Shown one piece after another: positions 36,301-48,300 of a stretch of DNA of 64,000 nucleotides; positions within the stretch are counted from its first letter, which is position 1; each line of letters starts with the position of its first letter. This DNA comes from Neodontobutis hainanensis (taxonomy: Eukaryota > Chordata > Actinopteri > Gobiiformes > Odontobutidae): contig JALDNG010000004.1 in NCBI GenBank assembly GCA_024349245.1, positions 5,760,001 to 5,824,000 on the forward strand, given 5' to 3'. Under the pieces are notes generated by a model. The model was not told the DNA's origin, made no database searches, and saw only the letters and a program-made list of their open reading frames with translations. The position numbers were made by a program, and so were the translations under genes.

Positions 36301-39300
36301 TAGAACAAAATTAAACTTATGAAATAAATTATAAAACATTCACTGTCTGGTTCAATGACCATCACTTACCAAAATCAGTAATGAGAATTGGTTCTTGTAA
36401 AGGAATATCGGGCAGAGGTAGGTTACTTTTAGACACTTTGGCTTTATTGGTTTTTCTGGGAAACTTGTGCTTCTTCTGTTGTGAGTTTTTGAAGTGAGAA
36501 GCAATGTGTGTTTTCCTGTGGCCCGATGTGCGAAAGATCTTGTCACAGTGAGGGCAGGAAAACGGTCGTACACCTAGGAGGGAAAAGACAATAAGGACTA
36601 ATGTCTACTGTCAGATTTTAGACTGCTCAATAAAACATTACAGAATGAAGAGATGACTGAGGATTAGTCTATAAAAACAAATGAGACCATATTTATAGCT
36701 TAAACACCTCATAAATCCTAACAGACAATTGAAGCTTAAATATAGAACAGTATTTATGTCTAAGACCTGTCACTTAGTGAGACTAATGCAAACCAGCTCA
36801 TACCAATTAAAAAAGTTTATTTCTTTATCAATCCAAACAGTGACATCTTATGAAGAAAGGTTAGTTAAGGTGATCTTTAAAAGGCAAATACAAAATACAT
36901 CAGATAGATGCAAATGAGGGTTTTATCTGCTGTAATTCCACTGACTGAAGTTCAGGTGGCGCATTGTGTGTAATTAATCACAATTTATAGCTGAATACAA
37001 ATGATAGAAGCCACCAGATACTCATAAACAACATTATCTTGAGTGCTCTTGTACTCTTCCCTTAATTTATGTGCATATTGATCACTTGAGTATGACGTGA
37101 CACGAATAAGTCATCCATGCAACAGGAATGTGTCCATATGTTCATTTGACTCTGGCTTTGTACTGCTTTGCAAAGTGAATATGCCTCTTACCTGTATGCA
37201 GCCGCATGTGTACCTTCATGCTGCCAGAGGTAGAGAAGCACTTCAAGCAGCTCTGGCACTCAAAGGCCTTGATACCAGTGTGCGTTTTCATGTGTGCGGT
37301 GAGGGTGCTCTTCACTGCGAAAGCTCTAAAGCACTGTTTGCACTTGAAAGGCTTTTCGTGGGTGTGGATGCGAATGTGGCGAACAAGGTCACTAGGTTTC
37401 TTGAACTCTTTGGAGCAGTATGGACAGCCATGCCAGCGAACCCCATTTTCCTCCCTGATTGAACCTGGGGAAAAACAAAGAGAGGCAACTGGCTTGTTTT
37501 GTGTCTGTTTTGTCAAAGCTCGCTGTTATAGTTAAAACAAGCTTTGATCATTAAGTACATTTACATTTACATTTATTCATTTGGCTGACGCTTACATTGA
37601 GCTTCTAATTACCAGTGTTACAGCCACTGGAGGCAAGGTGGTTTAAGTGTCCTGCCCATGGACACAACGGCAGTATAAACTGTGGGGAGAGTGGGAATCG
37701 AACCGCCTACCCTCCGGTTGAAGGACGACCACTCTACCACTGAGCCAACTATGCACTTGTAAGAGCAGGTTCAAAGAATGACACAAAATCTTACTAATTT
37801 ACTTGACGGAAATAACTAAATCTATTTTTTTGTATGTGTGTGTTGTTGTTTTTTGTAATCTAGATAAATCAGTTAATGATACTAATAAATATGGACGCTA
37901 CATTATAGGAGCCTTACATACCTGGCATTTGTATAGGCTTTTTGAAAATACTTCTTTTCTTCTCTTTGAAGGTTCTCTCTGGAACCTTCTTGTTTTGTAT
38001 TGTGGTACCCTCTGTGTTGTTACTGCTGTTGTTGTTGTTCTGGGTCTGTCGTGGGGTTGCATTTTCCTCTGGCTGCACCACACTTAGCCCACTGTTCTCC
38101 AGAGCTTGCTGGGGAGATACATTTTTTTAATAATAAAATAACAGATGAATGGGACTTTTGTACAAACAAGCAGACTAGATTTAGTTAACACATATTGACT
38201 CACTTGTAAGATATCCTGATTGATGGCAGTTTCCATGGCAATAGGTGGTTCTGGGGGCTGGGGCTGTGTGGTCTCCCCACTGACCTGTTCTGACAGCTCC
38301 AGTAGCTGCTGGATGACATCGGTAACTGCTTCTCCACCCTCCGGCCCTCCAGGCACCTGACCTGTCGCCTCTGTTTCCTGTGAAACAACAGACAGCAAGA
38401 CAAGTAGAAGATGGAAGGAGAAAATGGGAACCAATATGATGAATAATTGAAAATCTGGTTAATGACTAATAGGGATTCTCTGGAGCATGAAATAAGCAGT
38501 GCACCAACGATGATTGAAAAAAAGCTGCATGTAATTTGCATTAAAAAAAAAATGGACAAAAAAAATACACCTACCTAAAATTTTAATTAAAGCTCTTGAT
38601 TAATGATTATGGAGAGAGCAATTAACTATAACAGACTAAATGCTCCTCTTTTCAGAGTGGGGTAAGCTTTTGGGTGAAACAGAAATTATAAAACTTAAAG
38701 AGAGTGCCACAAGAGCACTTTCACCCACAGTGTTATAAGGATGGACAACACCTCGGCTTAAGGAATATAAAGTAAATACATAGTTTTTAATTAGTTGTAG
38801 GCTAAAGGTATTATGAGAAACAAATTATTTGCAATGCAGACAAACAAAACAAAAGAAGAATTTGCGATCTCTTACCGATGCACTGGAGGGCACCTCAATC
38901 ACAGAGATATGCATTTTGCTGATGTGGGCATTTAGACTGCCCAACTTTTTGAACACACAGCTGCAGTCCATGCACGGGAACATGCCACCTTTTATCTGTA
39001 AGAGGACATTTGGTTAAAGGGAAAGCAGCATTACATAGTTGACAGTTAAGAAATAATACAAACTAGATTCCCTGGTACCAAGTTCATTCATTCTTAACTA
39101 ACAAATAGAGTAACACAAGGAACCGTTTTCTATATTTTAGAATTTCACACAAAGTTCTGTGTTTTTACAGTCACTTTAGAAAATTTAAAATCCAACTGCT
39201 TTTTGTGCGATGTTCATGCTCATGCTTTTGTTGCTAACCTCCAGGTCACTTTTTCTGTCCCAAAGAAAATTAATATGTTGCCATCAGTATCCCCAGCTTT

Positions 39301-42300
39301 TCGACTCTGAAATTCTTAGTTTTCACTAGAACCTCCTGCTGCTGCATATTTCTTCAAACCCTCAGACTTTTTCAGTCAGAAAAGTTACTGCTTCAATGAA
39401 TTTTTGTCTGTGACCTTTATTTTTTAACAGCAAATAGTAAAATCTCATTTGAATTTGATTAGATTTCCAATATGTGAATCAGAATAATTATTTGATTGTG
39501 CTAATTATACCAGAGGGCATGAGCTGTTATGGATAGAAATATTTAAAATTTAAGAGCACCAGACTCAATATCTTAAACAAATACACAAAATAGTATTCCT
39601 TTGGGAACATTACTTTATTTCTATTCCTGTGCATGTATTTATTATGGTTCCACATCATTTCTCATTTCGTTGCCATCACCTGTAATACTATATTTAAAAT
39701 TGTAGAAATCGTTTAATCCAAAGGTTAAAGATTATGCAGGTTCTAAATTAATGTAAATCTAAGGCATTTTGAGAGAAAAGGGAAACTATACAAATGAGAA
39801 ATATATTATGCATGCCCCATCTGTTTTAGTCATCAAATGCCAAACATCAAAAACTGTCATTATAATCTATGGCAGTCATTCCCAAACTGTGGTCCGCGGA
39901 CCACTAGTGGACCGTGAGGGTACTGCAGGTGGTCCGTGGAAAGGCAAAATAAAATTATATTTTACCTTCATTTTACCAGGAAATTCCCATAAAAAAATGT
40001 AAATATTGAATCAGATCTCAGATTGTGGCTGTCATCAATTGAACCTGACATCCAGAAATTGATGTCTGCAAAGCAACAGCATCCATCGCATTAGGTGAGC
40101 ATTTATGTAGTTGTTTAATATAAGGCTATATTACACAGACAATAAAAAGAGGGGGTGGGGGGGTTGTGGAGAGACCTGTTATTTTAATTTCCACTTGTTT
40201 TCCGTTTTTTTGCTCCTGTGTTCCTGAAATATTTTTTTCAGAATGTTTTTTTCAGAAATGCCAAAGGTTTTGAAATGTTGACTATCCAAGTGTTCTTTTC
40301 CATTGCTATGGAAATAAACCTGTTGTTCAAATTAACCTGATAATGCTCTCGGGCACATGAGTAAAAGATAAATGAAATATGTGGCAGCCGTTGTATGCAG
40401 TAAACTTTCTTTTAACAAGCCTGTTGCACACTGACGTGATGACTAGTTATAGTAGTGCTAGTAGGCAGTAAGTTTGAAAAACCCTGATCTATGGTACATT
40501 GTTTTGACCACCCCCAACCCCTTGATAAGCATCTGGACTGAGGGAACACAAATGTTGGATACAATTCAGGATTTTTTAAGGATGCTCAAAGATTTCTGGA
40601 AAAAAATCAAAAGGCTAAATGATGAACAGGAGTAAAAACATCAAAAATTTAACCACTGGGGGAACATACTGTATCCTAACTTTATTTAGTAACAATAAAT
40701 CAAGTCTGAGACCAGGTTGAGCAAAAGTGAGTGAAATTCCAACATACAGTATAAGGATGAGAAGTGATGGGAGTTTTAAAAAGTAGCCTACTCTTAAGAG
40801 TGTCTTGAAAGTAATCATTCAGAGTACATAAAAGGGCTCAAATAAGGTGTTAGCAGTGTGAAGATGCAGCAAAGAGCGGGCACTAATGTACATCATAGGA
40901 GAGTAGGGGCTTGTACAGGACATTTCTCAAAAGGAACAAGAAGTGTTTACAGGCCGTTTGTAATCATGGAAGTGTTGTACCGGAAGAGGTGCCATAAATA
41001 ACACACGTGGAAGAGTCGACAAAGGTGAAGAAAGGTGTGTGCGGAAAATAAAAAGGATGAACATGACAGAAATCAAAAGCTGTAGGTATTAACGTCACAA
41101 ATTCAACTCTCAATGGGCCTTTTGAAGTCATATTACCATTTTTGAAATGAAGAGTTCTTGCTGACAGTCACAAAGTGCGCTGCTGCTACAGTCTGTATAG
41201 TGACTTAAAAGGCCAGTAAAAAGCAGCTGAACTTGAGAGGGAGGCCACAGTCACAGAGTTTTAGAAAAAAAAATCAATCTAATGCTTTAAAAGAACTTTT
41301 GACAGGGAGTCTTCAAAATTCATGGCAGGAAAGCTAGCCGTCAGTCACACTAGTCATCTTCAAGTGTAAGTGTGTTAAAAGAAAAGACAACAACTTAAAA
41401 ATACCATGTTGGTATTTTGAATGCTTTCTGAATGAGTATTAATGATGCTTAACCTCACTTCTGCACAAGCCTCCTCATACGCAGCTCAACTAACTGTTCA
41501 CTATGGCTTCTTTCTATGACGATCAGATTCTTAAATTGCATGTACCTTAATGCCATTATGAGCTAAAAAGATTATCAGGTATCATGTAATTTATTATTAC
41601 TGTTTGTACACAAAAATCAATGTATAAAAGTGCCGATTACTAATATGGGATTGATTATTGTTCATAATCATTCTCAACTGGTGGCAGAGTGGGTCATTGG
41701 GCAGGTTCTTAATGGATTGCACAAAGTGTGGTTAAAAAAAATGTTTTAAAAAAGTTGCAGTGGAAGAATAAAATTTAGTGTTAGCTTAGACCAGTTGAGT
41801 ACCACTGGTTTAGAAGACAGACGGTAATAGATAAATACAGTGGTGGAATGTAACGAAGTATTTGTACTTCGTTACTGTACTTAAGTAAATTTTTAAGTAT
41901 CTATACTTTACTTAAGTAAAAAAAATAATGCATACTTATACTTTTACTCAAGTAGATTTTTCAGCAATTATCTGTACTTTGTACTCCACTACATTTTGAA
42001 AATGCGTGTCGTTACATCCTTCCGAATCTTGCATAAAAAAAATTGAAGTTTTGGCGTTGCTGGCAAATGCACGTTGAAACAGATCGGAGATCTGATTAGT
42101 CAAAGAACTTACACGCGCGTTTTGAAACAACACAAGCGGAACTGATGTAAATCGAAGAAAAGGACACGGTGGATACCAAATATCAAACATGGACGAAGAG
42201 CCAACAACGTCGACTGAGCTTGAGCTTGTTCCCTGCAGCTCTGATTCTCAGAGACATCCCTGGCCTTATTTAATCAAGTTATTGACTCCTGGCGTTTTCA

Positions 42301-45300
42301 ATGTGTAAACTGCCTACCTCAACGCGAAGAACTGTTGGCGTTTAAAAAACCCCTTCAAATTTGAAGAAACATATAGAGGTAAGACATGCAATGCTAGTTA
42401 TTAATATTTAAGTTACAAACTTGCTATGACATGAAGCTATGACTGTTATAGAAAAACGGATGTCAACATAACAAAAATATCACACCAGTATAATATTTGT
42501 TTGGCGTAAGTTGGTGGTACCCTAACAGGGCAACTTCTTTAGCTGGTTATTAGCACAGCAGGGACGATAGCTTGCTAGTACGTTACATTTTGGAGACGAG
42601 CAAACTACTGCTATATCTGTACATTCGTAGTTGGCTAAAATAGCTGTTTGTTTTGACTCAATGAAAATTCAGCTTTGCATCACCAAAATAAATGATAATT
42701 TAAAGTATAATAAATTGAAAACCAATTATTTTAAATTGTAATAATATATCACAATATTACATTTTTTCTGTATTTTTGATCAAATAAATGCAGGCTTGAT
42801 GAGTAGAAGAAACTTCTTTCAAAAACATTAAAAATAGTAATGTGTCCAAACTTTTGACCTGTACTGTGTGTGTATATATATTATTTACTTAGCAATTTAG
42901 CGCGAAAGTATATGCGAATATCAAACCAATTTTACCCGTGTGATATGCTTGGTTGTAAGTGTCAGTAGTGTGTACTTTTGAGTTTTTTTTACTGCTCTTA
43001 AAAGATTATTAAAAATAAAATAAATTGTATGTCATAATTGGCTTAGCCCAATTATTATTTAATGAGTAATAAGTAAATAACCAGATTTTTACAGTGTCAG
43101 TATTGCACAACAACTCTTTCCAGTACACAATAGATATTGTTTGTGATTGTTACAATTGAACAGCCCAGACATTGATACAACCGATTGTACTTTTACTTAA
43201 AAAAATACTTTAAAGTAAATTTAAAAGTATGTACTTCTGACTTTTACTTAAGTAATATGTTGATGTAGTAATTATACTTTTACTTAAGTATATATTTTGC
43301 AGGGTAGTTGTACTTTTACTTAAGTACTAAACTTAAGTACTTCCTCCACCACTGGATAAATAAGGCCTTATAAGTATTAATAATGAAACATTTCATATAT
43401 AACACTGTTGTAGGACCTTAGTAGACTCATATGTACAAAAAATGCTTAAATAATCCAGTTTCAGGACATGTTTTTTGTCTTCTAAACCTTGGATTGGATA
43501 GTTTCCACTTGTAAAAAAAATGACGTTCATGAATATGGTGCTGCAGAGAGTCTGTAGAGGGATCTGCGCCCTCTACCTCCAAATAGTTACATACTTCCCC
43601 TTCAAGTACTGGCAATGAACAACCTTAAATGTCAAGATTTGTGGACTTAAATCTTCTATCACAGAACGTTTATTTGTAAAATGCAACACTCTCAACAAGC
43701 CTTTATTCTGCATGACTGTGACTTTTGATAAACGAAACTATAATGATGAATCTATTCCCCTTGTTATTTCTCTTAGTCTTCACATGAAACCAACTGTAAG
43801 TAACGCCTGGTGATATTTATTCATCTGGTCAGTCTATCATTAGGACAAACTATCTGAGACATGAATGCTGAAGTACACTCGTGAAAATTAGATGCATTAT
43901 TCAAATTAACCGTCTGTTTGGCTTTCTACAAGTAATTTAATCATCTGGCTCCATTTTGGGGTTTTGGGGATGGAAAACCCAAATGTGTCACTCAAGACAT
44001 ACTAGCATTCAAATAAACAATAGCAATTGTCAAAATGAATTAAGCAGGCGTTTTCACTATAAACACTTAAAAAATAGTAGATTATTATGACTGATATCTA
44101 AAACAGCATCTGTTTCCAACCGTTTCCCTAATTAAAGTAAATTAGTTTGGTGTAAATTAAACACAAAAAAATGTTATAATATTCAAATATTCAGATTTTG
44201 ACAAAAGTTCATTGGAACTGTTTAACCTATGTGGTGTTAAATTACATCCATGATGCCAAAAAATATACTGAAACTTCTTTGTCAAATACTATTAACAGTT
44301 TACAACTCAAGAGTTGAGATTTTATGCAAAACCCTTATGATAAATCACCTTAATCTTAGAAAAAATATGGCCTGAAGGAGCTTGATTTGAGTAATGTTGA
44401 GTTGTGTCACAGCAGTTTTGAGATTCTCAATAAACACTTCCAGATGTTGAATGCTTTATAATCAATGTGCTTTAAGTCAAGAGTATGAATCATTTATCTT
44501 ATTTTAACACAAAAAGGAGGATGTATGTTTGTAAATAAAGAGTGTAAATCCTATAAAATATATATTTAAGTTGAGCACTGTGGCTTAACTTATAAGGATC
44601 TGCGTTTTGTTCTTTCACAGAACAAGGCAGCCAAACCTCTAAACCAGAAATTAGCACCTTCACCATTCTACCACCATTTTACCACATTGATGGCTTTTAA
44701 TAACACACCCTACTACACTCATTATGTGTCAGCGAGGCACTTAAGCATAAGGAAAGATGATTCTACTAACATTTCCACCACGCAACAAAGCAAAAGGGAA
44801 TTGGGTACCAAACAGGCTCTGGCTCAGTAGCGATGAATAAACCAGGGGGCTCTTTAAAACGGCCTACTATGAAGTGCTTACAAAGAAGAAGAACCAGATG
44901 AGCACTAAAGAGGCTGGAGTTTGTGTCATTGCTTTGTCAACAGACCAACAACATGGCAAGGTGTCCCAGTGCACTGAATGTAACAAGCAGTGAGCTGGCA
45001 ATTTAGTGGGTGAGCAAAAGAGGCTGAACAGAAACTGGCAGAACAACACAGTCTTTGAAAACAACTCGGTTAAAAGAAGATATGGCCAAAGAATGGACAG
45101 TTGAAAGCCCACAGCATAACAGCAGCATACTCTATGATGGGCCTCTTTAGCATTTGAAATAAGTATTGTAAATATATGTGTTAAGTGTGTAGATTGAACT
45201 GCAGTAGTACCTAGCACCTAAACTGATAGAAATTACTGGAATTGTTAGAATTATTCATTCGTTCAAAAAAAAAAAAAAAAAAAGACTATTTACTATTGGC

Positions 45301-48300
45301 AGAAAACTTTCAAAAATCCACTGTGGTAAAAGGGATTTATGAAATAATTGTCATATACTCTGTGGGCATAGCTGTAAAAAACAATGCTGCGTGCATTATT
45401 GCTCCCCAAACTTGTTGAAATAGCAGTTTTTAAATCACATGCAAAACTGTATATGCAAGTCTCATATTGAGTGCCTTACCTCAGAGTGAACTCTCTGCAC
45501 ATGAGAGTGCAAGTTACCCTTCTGAGAGAAGGAAGCGGGGCAGAACATACAGAGGTGCGGTTTCTCTCCTGTGTGTCTCACCATGTGAGTCTGTAGCACC
45601 ACCTTCTGGTTGAAAGCTTTGCCACAGTGTGTGCATTTAAAGGGTCGCTCCCCTGAGAAAAAACAAGTTCAAGTTAAACCACAGCTAAAAACGATGTCAT
45701 TTAACATTTTTCATTCACTTGTCAGATTACCTTTTTAGAAAAATACTGCATTGTGGGGTTATTTAAGGGACATAGTATTAACATACTATGAAGGACTAAC
45801 CCACTATAGAAGTATAATAGATAGACACATTCATTCTATTCTGAATATTAAAATACACTATATTTTATCAAATAACTTAAGCAAATTAGTCATTATGACT
45901 CATAAAGGAAATCTGCAAAAATAAGAATCCTTTGCTTGTTTTGTTGACAAGAAAGTGCCTTCAGCTTAAGGACTGTGTCACAGGGCACAAGAAATCATCT
46001 CCAGGAACTATTACTCATCCGGCCAGCGCAAAAATTAACACAGTGGTGTGTAGAACATGTGGGATGATGCTGCTCACCTTATTACATTAACTTGAGCCGA
46101 TTTAGAGTGACAAATTCTATGCACATAAACATGATCTCTGCATTACAGTGGCGTTATAGAATGAGCTCAAGTGTATAGTGCTTAAAGTGAGTTAGTGGCA
46201 TATTTATTTCATTACAGGTTTAATTGAGAAAAATCTCATAAGCTTGTATCTGCTTTCGAATGATAAATGCAATACTTCACACAAAGACACTATTTTTTTT
46301 ATTATTTTGTAATACTTAAATAATACACTGGTCATATTTTTTTCAAAGACCATGCAAAACGGAGCAGTCTTAAAAAAGCAAGCTGCAATATTTAAAATAT
46401 GTTTTTTCTTACCAGTGTGTATCCTTATGTGTCTGACCAGCTGGCTGGGTTTCTTGAAAGTTTTTCCACAATGAAGACAGCTGTTTGAAAAACCACTGCG
46501 ATCAATGTTTTTCTTGTAGTTTCTAGAAGTAGAAGGAAGTGTCCTGTGGCAGTAAACAAAAGTTATTTCTTGATTTGTTTAATGTATACTTTATGAAATA
46601 CTATAGTAACCTTCTATAGAAAAGATGTTCTTTCATACAAGGAAAATTGTTCCCAATTGTAACCTCAAAAAGAGGTTTTACACACTGTGAGTCATTAAGA
46701 CCAAGTGTTAAGTCCTGTCATAATTTATTCATTTGTAGGAGAATTTAGGAAAGATTTAGTGAATTATTTTGTGCTCTCTAAATTATTTGTAATTCTAGTC
46801 ACCATGTCTAAAACACAAATGGTTTTCTGTAAACAATTTTTTTACCAAAATCAGATGTGATCAGCATCTGAGACTCTGACCTCATCTTGACATGAGTCTT
46901 CATGTGCTCCTTGAGAAGTGCTGACGTCTTTAACTCCTCGTTGCACATCTTGCAAGAGAAGACCTTGACACCTGACAGCTCCTTACGGTGATCCTCTAGG
47001 TGCAGTGAGAGCTGGCTTTGAAGAACAAATTCATCTCCGCACTCTACACACATAAGGTTCTACAAGAGAAAACCCAAAAATACTGGCAAAAATTTGACCT
47101 AGATGTGACCAAACACATCTAGTTTCACATCAGAACTATGAACAAACCTCCTCCTTTTCATGTAACATTAGGTGAGATTTGAGGCTGGCAATGCGTGAAA
47201 ACTTCTTACGGCAAACCGGACATGAGAAATCGGAGGTGCTGTGCGTTGACTTGTGAAGAGTAAGGTTGAACTCCACATTAAAGCTCTTTGTACACTCGTC
47301 ACACCGATGAGGCTGCAAATGGGGGAGAGAAAGGATAAATGTTCTAACCGTGCTGATGACAACTTTAACTATGCCAGTTAAACTTTGATAGTTTAAATAC
47401 TGCTCTGCCATCATAGGTTTGTTATTGTGATCTGATTCTGAGAAACTCAAAGAAGAAATTCAAATTTTATACAAATAGTGAATTAATCAAGAGTAACAAT
47501 TTAATGCACATTCACAATTGCAACTGTTGCTGAACCTTTTCCTAAGCAACTAAAACAATTGAAGCAAATGGAAGTGATGGTTGATGTGGATTTAATTCAG
47601 GCATCTAGTCAAAAATTATTTTTTCTTTTTGCATAGAATATTGGAAGTCTACAACCCTTTTTAAAGCCACGTCCGCCAATGTAATTTTTTTGCTTCGCTT
47701 CTTCCAAAGTTGCGCAATACATCACTAGAAGCAATATTTTTATTATTTTTAAGCAATTTGTTAAGATCAGCCAAAAGTCTTTAAAGCAGTCTTTAAGGTT
47801 GTATGCTGTTGAGTTTGACAAATAAGCAGTGTTTATTCCTTAAACTCCTGATAAAGAAAAAATGTGAAGCACAGAAGAACGGGAATCCCACTCTGATTTT
47901 ACTTGTAAACATGCAGCTTGCAAGGCCCAAGAATAGCTGCTGTTATCTTCTACAGCAACAACAATATCAGTTTGAATTAGTATCTGACCTACAAGCTCAC
48001 TCTGTTAAAAAGGTGGAGGTGAAGAGGTTACTTCCCATTTAAATCTCAACTGTACTTAACAGACTTATCTCATAACTACGCTTTGTGTGCTATATAATTC
48101 ATACTTTAACTGTACTGTTAAGAGTACCAAACACTAGATACTTACTATTTACCTACTTTCAACATTAATGTAGGTAGTAGGTTACACGTGGTGTGGCTGT
48201 TTATCGGATTATAATAACAATAATAATAGCTTTGATGTGACCAGATGATCTTTTTGAATACTTGTGTTTACACTGCCATGGTGGACTTGCCTTATCATTG

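Larger units (their letters stand above)
38996..45479 (-). other. znf236: znf236 intron 6 (6.5 kb) with two hAT elements
   Basis: The largest znf236 intron, about one third of it hAT transposon DNA (39873-40486 and 41838-43354). The rest is AT-rich with an A run at about 45267-45284. Confidence 0.85.

Noticed and set aside
46808..46880. Extension of znf236 exon 4 to a GTAAAA donor near 46845
   Set aside because: It stays open but ends in the wrong phase for exon 5; the GTCAGAG donor at 46880 restores both phase and the conserved junction.
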